From: Amoebidium appalachense | Lineage: Eukaryota; Ichthyosporea | Assembly: GCA_963693365.1 (NCBI GenBank) | Contig: CAVNZM010000015.1 | Coordinates: 3,286,001 to 3,350,000 of the forward strand | DNA length: 64,000 nucleotides | Direction of reading: 5' to 3' | Shown here: in pieces, positions 33,820-44,685 of the stretch | How the letters are laid out: the number at the start of each line of letters is the position of its first letter | Numbering within the stretch: position 1 is the first letter of the stretch | Translations under genes and position numbers: made by a program | Notes under the pieces: model-generated | Database searches by the model: none | What the model saw: the letters and a program-made list of their open reading frames with translations, nothing else | Told to the model about the DNA's origin: nothing

Positions 33820-33921
33820 GTGCACGTCACACATGTGTAGATGAGCAGCCTGAGGGTGGGGGGGGGGGGGGGGAAGGGGGGGGGGGGGGGGGGGGAAGGG
33901 GGGGGGGGGGGGGGAGAGGGG

Positions 33922-33959
<38 letters not shown>

Positions 33960-33963
<4 letters not shown>

Positions 33964-34148
33964 GGAAATTTTATAGCCTGGCATGATATCATAGTACACC
34001 TTTGCCGCGGACAACACAAAGCAGACCTTGCAAAGAACACACAGACTATGCGTCCCGCAGAAGCAGAGCACTAGCACGAAGGGGTGGAATGTGTGTGTAG
34101 TACGCGCGTGCGCGTGCGCGCTGTGTATGTGTGTGTGTGTATGTGTGT

Positions 34149-34188
<40 letters not shown>

Positions 34189-34345
34189 GGGGGAGGGGGG
34201 GGGTATGCGTCAGCCTGAGTGCCCTAAACGGAAGGAAAAGTTTCTCTAAAAATTAAATAAAAATAAAAATAAAGTAACGACTACAAAAAGTTTGGTGGGT
34301 GGAAAAGAGACTCCGGCCATGGTCACGCGCACATGCGGGGAGAAG
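33960..34345 (+). repeat. G-tract repeat element X, copy 1
   Basis: The segment with GCAGACCTTGCAAAGAACAC, AAGGGGTGG and, after a G run, GTTTGGTGGGTGGAAAAGAG is matched in the same order and orientation at about 38497-38955. It carries long internal G runs. Confidence 0.75.
34275..34345 (+). repeat. Short inverted repeat, left arm
   Basis: Complementary to 34690-34765: GTAACGACTACAAAAAGTTT here, and the reverse complement there, next to CCGGCCATG and CGCGCACA. The arms bound about 350 bp of G-rich then C-rich sequence. Confidence 0.85.
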
Positions 34346-34629
34346 GGGGGAGGGGGGGGGGGGGGGGGGGGGGGGGGAGGAAGAGGGGGGGGGGGGAGGG
34401 GGGAGAGGGGGGGGGGGGGGGGGGGAAAGGGACCCAAGACCCCACTCGTCCATGAGGTGGGTCCCCTTGGGCCCCCTGGGCCCCGGGGGGGGGGGGGGGG
34501 GGGGGGGGGGGGACCCACCCACCTCCCGGAGGGGGTGGCTACCGCCTCCCTCCGGAGGGGGGCATCACCAGGAGGGACGTCGATATTTACTACTCCCCCT
34601 TTGGGAAGGGACTGACCTGGGCGAGCGGG

Positions 34630-34632
<3 letters not shown>

Positions 34633-34683
<51 letters not shown>
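34633..34683. repeat. C51 homopolymer
   Basis: 51 consecutive C inside the 34.3-34.7 kb foldback; the opposite side of the foldback carries G runs. Confidence 0.9.
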
Positions 34684-34684
<1 letters not shown>

Positions 34685-34689
34685 CCGCC

Positions 34690-34765
34690 GCCGTGTGTGC
34701 GCGTGATCATGGCCGGAGTCTCTTTTCCACCCACCAAACTTTTTGTAGTCGTTACTTTTTTTTTT
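34690..34765 (-). repeat. Short inverted repeat, right arm
   Basis: Reverse-complement copy of 34275-34345, ending AAACTTTTTGTAGTCGTTAC before a T run. Together the arms make a foldback with a C51 run just inside this arm. Confidence 0.85.
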
Positions 34766-34804
34766 TTTTTTTTTTCCCTGGCCTCTTCCCCCCTTCCCCT
34801 TTCC

Positions 34805-34842
<38 letters not shown>

Positions 34843-34904
34843 ACACACACACAGACACCAAACACACTATCAGACACACACACACACACACACACATACA
34901 AACA

Positions 34905-35222
34905 CATGCAACCGTTACGGTCAACTCTTAAAGTTTGAATTATTGGGGGCAAGGTTATCGCCGACTCACCGTGCAATGTTCGTGTGCGTATCTGTGTGGC
35001 GGGGAACTTCATGTGTGTGTGGTGTGGGTGAGTGTATCTGCATCTGCCAGTTCAAGCATACTATGTCAGGTGCTCATCGCTGGTCAAAATTTGTGCACCT
35101 CGCTCAGGTGCGTGTGTGAAAGTATGTGTGTGCAGGTACGTGTGAATTAAAGATGTGTGAAAGTGTCACAGCGCGTGTCGGTGTGCACGCGCAGTGGGAC
35201 GACTGGAAACGAGTGCGAGAGA

Positions 35223-35270
<48 letters not shown>

Positions 35271-35480
35271 GGGGCAGGACAGAGGCCCGAGGGGCGGGGA
35301 GGAGTATGGCCTGAGCTTCAGGTAATCAATGACTCCTATTAGTTACCCTCGTATTTTTGGGTTTTGGGAAATGTATGTATGTTAACTCATGCTGCTAGAT
35401 TATAATATTAGTACTATTACTATTACATGATCTGATGTAGTAACCATGATGGCAGCATATTGGGTTGGGCAGGCCCCACC
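34905..35480 (+). repeat. Large inverted repeat, left arm
   Basis: Imperfectly complementary to 37705-38225. Matching blocks in order are ACATGCAACCGTTACGGTCA, CACCGTGCAATGTTCGTG, CAAAATTTGTGCACC, GCAGGTACGTGTGAATT, GAGCTTCAGGTAATCAATGA and CATGATGGCAGC. It includes a G run (about 35224-35269). Confidence 0.78.
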
Positions 35481-35735
35481 CTTCCCCCCGGGCCCCTCCC
35501 CTCTCTGGGGCCGGTGGCCCGGGGCCCGAGTCTCCCAGCCGGCGGCTCGAGGTCTACGTCAAATCTCTCTGCTCCACCTCCCCCCCTCCCCCCCCCTCCC
35601 CTTCTCCACCCCCTTCCTCCGCCTCCTCCCCCCACCCTCCTCTCCCCCCTGCCCCCCCGGGGAGTCCCACCAACCCTCCTTTCTCCTTCCCCCCAGATCC
35701 TCTCCCTCTTCGCCGAGGCCCTTCGATCCCCCCCC

Positions 35736-35766
<31 letters not shown>

Positions 35767-35989
35767 ACACACACACGTCTCAAGCAGAGTCCCCCCAGGC
35801 ACCCGTGGCCCCATGTGTTGATTGTGCACTTGCACCAGTCGGAGGAGAGCCGCTTCCAGTAAGTGTGTCTTGGATTAATCCAGGATACCCACCGGCGTGG
35901 CTGGAGTGAATACCCTGGGCAAAGTGTGTGCAGATAGTTAGGATTGCTTTAAGGTGTGTTAGCTTAGCAAAAAATTTAATGTGTAAACC

Positions 35990-36680
35990 AGAAATATTCT
36001 GGTAGAACTGAATTATTCTGCAAAACCAAAGCAGCATCAATGTTTTTCTGTTATTGGCAAAATTATTCTGCTTCGAGCAGCTGAGAATTATTCAGCTAAA
36101 AATTTAGCAGAATCACGCTTGGGCAAAACATGCCATCTTTCCGCCTTGTCAAGCAGAACAGTTCTGCTTACGGCAGCACAATTGACTTGCTCTCAGCACA
36201 ATAAATTTGCTTCTGGCAGAAGTATTCTGCTAGAGGCAGATTATCCTGCTAAAAATGTTATGGTAATTCTGCAAAATCCAGAAAGATTATGCTATTAGCA
36301 ATAATAGTCCACAAAAGAAGAATCATTCTGCGAGAAATCATTTTGTAAAGCAGAAGTATTCTGCAATAGAAAAGTTATTATGCAGCAGAATTATTCGGCT
36401 TGAGCAGAATCGTTTCCTTTAGCGAAATCATCCCGCAAAAACAAGAATATGGCCGTGTATTATTAATGAATCATTTTCTGCTCACCACGCAGGCAAAACG
36501 TTAAAACCTCCTTGCACAAAGGTTCCAACCAGCATATTTCTACTTCAAGCAGAATTAATTTTACATATTTCGCAAAAATAACAGAACAAATATGCCTTTA
36601 TAATATGCAGGATACTCAGCATGATTCTGCTACTAATTCTGCTTTTGGCAGGACCGTTCTGCTCGGAGCAAATTGACTAT
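35990..36680. repeat. Field of degenerate TTCTGC/GCAGAA palindromes, right
   Basis: The same motif family as 33310-33750 (for example GAATTATTCTGC, GCAGAAGTATTCTGC, TTAGCAGAATCA), spread in both orientations over 0.7 kb. It lies between the two arms of the large inverted repeat. Confidence 0.8.
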
Positions 36681-36798
36681 ACCGATGTGGTTGGGAACCC
36701 TCGTGATCGGTCACCGGGTGGTGGTGGTCGTGGGAGACTCCGACTGAAGTTTTTTTTTTTTTTTTTTTTTGGGTGGGGGCGGGCGGTCAGGCGGGTGG

Positions 36799-36801
<3 letters not shown>

Positions 36802-36857
<56 letters not shown>
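36802..36857. repeat. G56 homopolymer
   Basis: 56 consecutive G after a T run, the longest single homopolymer I noted in the window. Confidence 0.9.
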
Positions 36858-36858
<1 letters not shown>

Positions 36859-36939
36859 GGGTAAACCCAGGCAGATGGTGCAATGCGTTGCCCGTCACGT
36901 TACTATGTGTGGACTCGTGCATACACAACCCCTCCCCCC

Positions 36940-36970
<31 letters not shown>

Positions 36971-37377
36971 AAAAAAAAAGAAAAAAAACTTGATTGCAAA
37001 AAAGAAACAAAAATGCGGAATTTCAAATCCGAAAGCAGCACAGTTACTTGATTGATCATTTCAATTTTTGGCTGGCCGTATGGGATTTAAGGCTTAATTT
37101 ACCATCTTGAAATATTTGAACCCATTTACCAAACAGTGACAGCCTGATACTGTGATAATAATGCGGACGTCACACCCAGCAGTGCTGCAGCTTGAAAAAA
37201 AGCCTATGATCATCTGAGTCTCAGACTGCTCACCGCGTGCCTTGCCTCGATGTGTGTACGTGTGTGTGTGTGTGGGTGGGTGGGTGGATGTGGGTGTGCA
37301 TGGGTGTTTTTTCCGTGATTTACATTTGCGCACGTGTCACAGTGTGTGTGTGTGTGTGTGTGTGTGAGAGTGAGTGA

Positions 37378-37419
<42 letters not shown>

Positions 37420-37704
37420 ACGCGCGCGTGCGCGTGCGTGCGCACCTCACTGAGTAGATTAGAGTAAGGGATTCTTGATTTTGAAACAGGGAGGAGGGTA
37501 GTAGTAACTTGGGGGGGATGCGGGAGGGGGGGGGGGGGGAGGGGGGGAGGGGGGGGGGAGGGGGGGGGGGGGGGGGGGAGGGCGGGCAAGAACCACCCAC
37601 CCGCCTTTGGGCAGCGCTGGGTCCCCCCTCCCCCCCTCCGAGGAGAGGAGTTGGGGGGGGGGGGGGGGGGGGGGGAGGGGGGGGGGGAGGTGGGGGGAGG
37701 GGCA

Positions 37705-38225
37705 CCGGCACCCCATGGGCTGCCATCATGACGACTAAATTAGATAACCTGATCATATAATAGTACTATAATTTAGCAGCCTTTTACAGACTCAAGACGT
37801 AAATATTGAGGCCAACTAAATAATGGGAGTCCTTGATCACCTGAAACTCAGGCTATATGCCGTACGGTCACTCTCCCCCCCTCCCCCCTCCCCCCCCCCC
37901 CCCGCCCCGTGCCCCCCTGCCCCCCCCCCCCCCCCCCCCCCCTTTCACTCGTCTCCAGTCGCCCCACGGCGCGACACACGCACACACACACACTTTTACA
38001 TGTACCTAATTCACACGTACCTGCACACGCATGTCCCACACATGCACACGACGGTGCACAAAGTTTGACCAACAGTGAGCGCCCGACATACACATGAACA
38101 TGCAGATACACAAACCCACACCACGCACAAATACATTCCCCGCCACACAGGTACCGTGCGGCACACGAACACTGCACAGTGAGCACGATAGCTTTGTCCC
38201 CGATAATCCATCATTAAGGCCTTTC
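37705..38225 (-). repeat. Large inverted repeat, right arm
   Basis: Reverse-complement counterpart of 34905-35480 with matching blocks in mirror order. Its C runs match the G runs of the left arm. The spacer between the arms is about 2.2 kb. Confidence 0.78.
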
Positions 38226-38496
38226 TTAAGAAAAAGTTGGCCGTTGCATGTGTGTGTGTGTGTGTGTGTGTCACGTGTGTGTGTGTGTGTGTCACGTGTG
38301 TGTGTGTGTGTCACGTGTGTGTGTGTGTGTGTGTGGGCGTTGTGTGTGTGTTTCAACGCGCATGTGTGTGCACGTGTGCACGTGCATTAATATTGTACCT
38401 GTGTATATGAGCAGGGTGACTTTTAAAGGGAGGTGGAGGGGGGGGGGGGTGGTAGGGGAGGCTGGGGGGGGGGGGGGGGGGGGGGGGGAGGGTCGT

Positions 38497-38651
38497 TAGA
38501 AATTACCATTCTATCATACTAGCTCACGGTAGTACATATATACTGCGGACCAAAGCAGACCTTGCAAAGAACACACAAAGATACGGTGCGCATCTGGCTG
38601 AAGAAGAGCACCAGCACAAAGGGGTGGGAAGTGTATGCACGCACATGTGTG

Positions 38652-38690
<39 letters not shown>

Positions 38691-38776
38691 CACGTGTGTG
38701 CGCGCGCGCGTGTGTGTGTATGTGTGGTGTGTTTTGTGGGTGGGTGTTGTAGGGGGGGATGGGAGGGGGGAGGGGG

Positions 38777-38807
<31 letters not shown>

Positions 38808-38960
38808 TTGGGGAGATATGCATCAGTTGAAACGGAAGCAATCTCTCCAAAAGGGGGAAAAAAAAAAAAAAAGAAAAAAAAAAACTTTGAACGGTAACGA
38901 ATACAACCTTTGGTGAGTGGAGTAGAGACTCTAGCCATGATCAAGCACATGCGCAGAGGA
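38497..38960 (+). repeat. G-tract repeat element X, copy 2
   Basis: Direct-orientation copy of 33960-34345: GCAGACCTTGCAAAGAACAC, CAAAGGGGTGGGAAGTG, a TG/CGCG tract, long G runs, then CAACCTTTGGTGAGTGGAG. Related sequence (TCGATATTTACTACTCCC) also links 34578-34600 and 39278-39300. Confidence 0.75.
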
Positions 38961-39354
38961 GGGGGAGGGGGGAAGGGAGGGGGGGGGGGGGGCCGGGAGG
39001 GGGGGGGGGGGGAGGGGGGGAAACACCCCCCCCCACAGTGACTTGCCCAGGTGCCCCCCCCCTCCTCCTCCCCCAGGGAGGTGGGGGGACCCACCCCGTG
39101 ACCCCTGCCGCTACTATCAAGTTGAGAGGGGGAGCTTGGAGGGGAAGGTCCGACCCACCCACCCGGTCGGAGGGGATGGATACCCCCCCCTCCCCCCCCC
39201 CCCCCCCCCCCTCCCGCGGGGGGAGGGGGGGAAGGGGGTGGGGAGCGGGGGGAGGGAGGGGGGTAATCGCCACGGGCCTTCGATATTTACTACTCCCATC
39301 CGCTACCATTTCAAATTCAGAAATCCCTAACTGGGCTCGGGGGGCCCCGGGGAA

Positions 39355-39406
<52 letters not shown>

Positions 39407-39705
39407 GGGGGGCAGGTAGGGATGGTTCTGTTAATGGTTTAATATTAATATTAACACGGCAGATCATGGTAGTTAAATTTTATTGAATTGAATGGAAGCG
39501 ACGAGGCTGCCCCTCTCGTGCATGTATCATACGTGGCTAACTTCTTGCTCGCTTTTCGAAATTTCAGCACGCCGTTACGGCGGCCACCAGCATCGGAGGC
39601 CGGCGCCCCCAGATGCTATAATATAAGAAACAACAGCAACACTGTTCAGGATATATGTGAACCGGCCGCTGAATAGCTATACGTGCCTTTACGTAAGGCC
39701 CCTCA

Positions 39706-39820
39706 TGATGACTGAAATCTGAATCATTGAGATCATCGTTGGTACTTTGGAAATAGCCTAATTAGTCTATTTATCTCATTTTTTCGGGGACCATAGCCTC
39801 ATGTTCTTAAATTTCCCCGT

Positions 39821-39871
<51 letters not shown>

Positions 39872-39903
39872 TGGTGTGTGTTTGTGTGTGAGGGGTGGGC
39901 GGA

Positions 39904-39934
<31 letters not shown>

Positions 39935-40079
39935 AGATGGGGACTCGGAGGTTGAAATTATTCATGTTCAAAAATCCACCAGGGTTGGTAGGGTCCAATA
40001 TCTTTAACTTTTTTGGAAACTTTGAAGAAAATCAAAGTAGCGCTATTTAAAATTATTCAAATTATCTTTGTATTAATGT
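39706..40079. mobile_element. Putative diverged short relative of the 47.5-49.1 kb TIR element
   Basis: The left end (TGACTGAAATCTGAATCATT, GGTACTTTGGAAATAG, GGGGACCATAGCC) matches the left end of the 47492 element. The right end (AAATCCACCAGGGTTGG, AAATTATCTTTGTATTAAT) matches its right end. The middle is two G runs of about 30-49 nt. The terminal bases are degenerate, so exact ends and target duplication are not visible. Confidence 0.6.
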
Positions 40080-40176
40080 ATGATCGGAGGACTCGAAGCA
40101 CAGACAGCAAGGACAAAGACAGTTACAGTAACCGGTGTCGACGTCATCACCCGGGTGTGCCACCGTGTGTGTGTGT

Positions 40177-40207
<31 letters not shown>

Positions 40208-41097
40208 GGGGGAGGTAGTACAGCAGGGGTACAGGAAAATTTGCAAGTAAACTTTGTTGACCGGCGGTTTCCAATGGAGTATGATGTCAACATGATTAGG
40301 CAGAACTGAGTTTTCGTTCTACAGCGGTAAAATAGTAGTACAACCTTGTTGGTGGTTTAATATTGCGGCAAACCCAAGCGGTGTCCGAGGCACACACGGG
40401 ATCATCAAAGTTTCCGGCAACAATATATTTCATAGGGGATGATCGGGCACTATACTCACTCAAAAGCCTTTTACAATCATCACTGATTCTGCTGCTACTC
40501 ACCGACTCAACAACGTCGTGATCACCACATCGCAGGCTATCAATATCAAGGTCAAGGTACCGTAACCGGCGCAACGCACTGCGCTACACACCGAACCAAT
40601 GCTCAAATAAAAGACGTAAGGATTAATATGATAAAGTCGTCGAGTCATGCCATTGGCATGGCAGACTATCATGATAATTATAAGTCCCACTCGAATAGAG
40701 TTCACTGCTTACTTACAAAGTTCAGCAATTTTCTTCAACTATGTGCACCTCCGAGTTCTAAACATGTTTTAAGTTATGATAGTGTGATCATAGGCTATTA
40801 TCCAACTTTTAAAATTAAGGGGCATCTACTCAGTGAAATCTGCTCGCTAGCGCTCTTATGATAATGATAATGAACACAATCAAAACTTTTGCATACGATA
40901 TGCACACTGAGTCAGTCTGAGGAAAAGAGCCGTAGTACAATGATAATAATACACTCAGCATACTATCATATCAGTAATCGAACCCGACAAAAACGTCTTC
41001 AACTATTATCCACATGTTCTAAAAAGTGCCTATCCTTTGTCACAATTAGGCTAAACTTCAAGAAATTGTAGTCTAAAGTGGCCCGCGGTTGAACCTC

Positions 41098-41103
41098 TTT
41101 ATT
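41098..41103 (-). terminator. Candidate polyadenylation signal of the zinc-finger gene
   Basis: AATAAA on the minus strand, 138 bp downstream of the TAG stop at 41241. Motif and position only. Confidence 0.4.
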
Positions 41104-41240
41104 ACCTGATGAATTTTGGATTCAAGCTACTACTAATAGTACGTCTGTAACTGCCGCTGAACGATCAGCGTTGACCTTCAACAAAATCTAAACTACAACA
41201 CACACACACACAGATCATTCCCAGCACATGAAATTCAATG

Positions 41241-43212
41241 CTATTCAGACTCTCTACTAGCGGGTTTGGGGGCAATAGGTACGGGTCCCGCACCAAGTCT
41301 TGTTCTTGCTTGGGAATACAACAGCGCAGTTTCAACCATTGCTTCACTTAAACGTCCAACCCGCAGCCCACGTGCCCCGTTACTTGTTTGCTTGGCCTCG
41401 GGGTCGCTACTTGTTGCGTGAATCGAGTTTGTGTTGCTCTGGTCCCGGGGGGTCCGTGCGCGAACAAACTGTTGCAAAATCGTAGCATATGTCCGGGCAG
41501 CGAGATTTGAGCCGTGTGCAGAGCGGTGATGTGTTTGGAGGCTCCTGAATGCTTCGTACCTGTGGGGTTTGGTGGCGTGAGATTGTTGTTGAAACTAATA
41601 ACTCCTCTGGCAGTGATGCCACCAAATTTTTGTGATCGTTATTACAAACAAAACGTTAAGAAATAAAAGTTTTAATAGAAATTTAGAGCAAACCGGTTGA
41701 TGTGGTGGCGGGGACTCTGGAAGGGGGGGGGGGGGGGGGGGGGGGGGGCTTGTTATAGGATACGATGTTAAAGGGTGAGCGGTTTCATGATTCCAAATTT
41801 GTGGCGCATCAAGAACAGTGCAAGTGCTGCCGCTATGTTCCTTACTGAAACAGGCACACAAGCACACACGCACACGGACGCGCACTCAACACATATACAT
41901 AATGATCCACTCCGGCAGTCAAACACACCGTGACTTTGGGACACCCGCACGCATACTCGCGCAAATATACACACATACACCGTTGGACACACACACACAC
42001 ACACAAACACTCGCACGCGCACACGCACACAAAATCAAACACACACACACACACGCCTCTGGTACACACCGTCGTCAAACACAAACATGGTTCTGGCAAA
42101 AAACAATCCTACTACTAGTAGTAGGTGGCACCGATACACACGAACACCCACCTTTTGCCACAGGCTCGAAAAGGGCACAAAAATGGAAGAAGAAGTTCGT
42201 TTTTCTTTCGCCTCACGCGACGATTGCCCATAGGGCCTGCTGCTACAGCACTCCTTGCCCGTGTCTCCTCCGTCTTTGTTCCGTCTTCCCAAAAATGACC
42301 CTCGGAGTCCTTTCCATGATCATCAAACACATCCACGTCAGTACGATACTGGCACGAATCTAATGACAATGTCCTCAATGTGTCGGTGCCATAGGGTGGT
42401 TGATGAAAGTAGAAAGGGGGCGGGGATACACTCCCGACACTGCTCGGCGTGCACGGAGATCTACTAGTAGAGTTTTGATGTTCGTCCCGACTGCCCTCGC
42501 CGGCTAAATATACCGCCTCGGTCAATAAACTGTCGACATCCTTCCAGGTGACCACATCGTTGCCAATAGTAACCGTTTCAGTCTCGGTCAGAGCTTGCGA
42601 CAGGGCCAGTGGGAGGAGGTAATCCTCCGACGGGTAACTGTTGCTGGAATCTCTCGGCGAAGATGTGCATGGTGTTGGCGACGCGTCGAGCTGGCTACTA
42701 GTAACGTCGATGTCGTGTGCATATATGTGGAACGTATTAATATTACTCTGTGTTGAAAAAATTGCCGGGGAACTAAGTCTTTTTATGCTGGACTCTGAGC
42801 CGGCGAATGCCACATTCTGCCAGGCTGATTCAGATGGCAAAGGCGCACTACCCACACGCCGGGTTGACCATGCCGATGGCTCGGCGGCAATGCTGTGAGA
42901 ACTTGCCAAGACTGTAGCAGGAAAACTTTCCAAATCAACATGACGCTGCGGGGCACACAGACCACTGCTATACGTACGAGTAGTACTTCGTGCATTTCCC
43001 CTTATCACCTGCGCTGTGTGTGGCTCCGCATCCGGAGTGTCACTGCCTGCGGCACAAAGCAGGTTGAGAATGAGGGAGTCGATGTCCCCGTGCGCATGGT
43101 CGCGGTGTTGTGGAAATTCGGACATGTGCACCACCACGACGTCAAGGAGTTGGGACTCATCTGGGAGGTCGAGATGGAAGTCGGGTGACGTGCCGCGGTA
43201 GCATGGAGTCAT
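41241..43212 (-). CDS. Ser/Thr-rich protein with a single C2H2 zinc finger, putative transcription factor
   Basis: Two exons on the minus strand: 43212-42152 and 41559-41241, joined by a 592-bp GT-AG intron (phase 2), give 459 aa. The start ATG follows an in-frame TGA eight codons upstream. Residues 1 to about 330 are low-complexity, rich in Ser, Thr, Asp and Pro, with no recognised domain. A basic stretch RRVRRKK (331-337) is a likely nuclear signal. It leads into a zinc finger, CPFRACGKRYEAFRSLQT, then HHRSAH: C346-X4-C351-X12-H364-X4-H369. The intron falls inside the finger between the Cys and His pairs; that the finger is completed only after splicing is good evidence the splice is real. 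The C-terminal 90 residues are unassigned. A single C2H2 finger next to an acidic/Ser-rich region suggests a DNA-binding regulator, but no specific family is recognised. Confidence 0.8.
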
Positions 43213-44120
43213 AGTTTGACGGGGAATGGCCGCTCACTCAGAATAAAAAATCAACCTAAATTATTATAGGATTATGCAATCAGTGCCCTTGCAATGCATG
43301 CCTGGTTGCAGTTATTTAAATACTAAGTTGTATATATCAGTGGTAATTTACGGTTGCCAACTACATGACCACATGAGCACCGTGTCACTGATGATGATGG
43401 AAACGATTATAGCCTATCACAGTTGCTGTCGACATTAAACCACGCACCCTTGCGTAGGTTTTCAGTACACATGTGCAAGCGCGTGAAACACCGAAACTGC
43501 AGCACAGGCCTACTCAGTAGTCAAGTCTCAGGAGTAACTAACTGAAATAGGGCTCGAGCTCTGGGGCTCAATATTGTGAGAGCCTGAAGTTCAACTGGGG
43601 CTGCGGTGCGCCTGCGATCAGGGAAGACATTCATTAAAAGTCTGCCACACAGTAAAATCTAAGGGTTACTACTAATGTTCTCTGACAGGGCCTTCAGCAC
43701 CGAGTGACTGCAAAGAAAAGAGTTTAAACTAAATAGCCTTTTAAATTAAGTTAGCCTACGGTACATGTATTACTAACTGAATAGTATGTATACACCAAGT
43801 TGAACTACCACTAGATAGCCAAGGCTTTCAGTGTGAAAATTCAAAACAGCTGCACATGGTACTAGACTAAGTTAGTAATCATTAACTAAATCATACACAG
43901 TCACCGTGTGTTCACTGACTGCTTATACTATGACAGTAGTAATGTTCTATACTAGTACTATATAGGGCTTCTGAATGTTACACATTCGAGATGTGGCTGG
44001 CCCATCTACTTTTGTAGCTGAAGTTGTCGCTGCAGTGGTGTATGTCGATTCTGAGGCCCTGAACGTCGTCGACACCATCGTGTTATGCATTCCGGCAACC
44101 TCATGTCACGCTTGATGGTC

Positions 44121-44685
44121 TTATCCCCAGTATTTTGGAAGGGTAACTTTCAGAGTTACCCATTTTTGCGGAGCTCAGAACTTTTTTCGCCGACGCGCTA
44201 AGGCATAAATTAATTAGTAGAAAAGTTACATTTCATAATGAGGAGCGGCGCCATATATTTTATTTTGGGCGTTTATGTTTATTTTGTTGATGTTTACTAT
44301 GAGCGATCATGAAGGGGTAGCTAGGTTTGCCAGCGTTACCCATCTGGCCCGCAATGTTACCCATCAATTAGTGATTTTGGGCGGCGGCGGCTATGCATCA
44401 TCTGATTCAATTGAACTGCCAAGTCAGACGCACTCAAAAGCTAAACAAAAGTAACACTGTGTTTTCTTGTTGCGCTTTGATAAAGTAGTGAACTTACTGT
44501 CTACATGGAAAATTTCAGCTCCATACGATGATTATAAAGGTACAAAACCCTTGTTCTTTGTCTAGGAAGATGGGTAACATTGAACGTCACCCTTAAGCTT
44601 ACTAATTGAGCGATTTCCCGGGCCAAAAATTCCCGGAATACGAGAAGGGAACCTTTGAACGTCATCCTTCCAGCACTGGGGTTAT
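44121..44685. mobile_element. MITE-like element with CCCCAGT termini and TTAT flanks
   Basis: The left end CCCCAGTATTTTGGAAGG (44125 on) and the reverse complement of the right end (CCCCAGTGCTGGAAGG, ending 44681) form imperfect terminal inverted repeats of about 27 bp. TTAT flanks both sides as a possible 4-bp target duplication. Sub-terminal GGGTAAC/GTTACCC units recur inside. There is no coding capacity. Confidence 0.55.
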
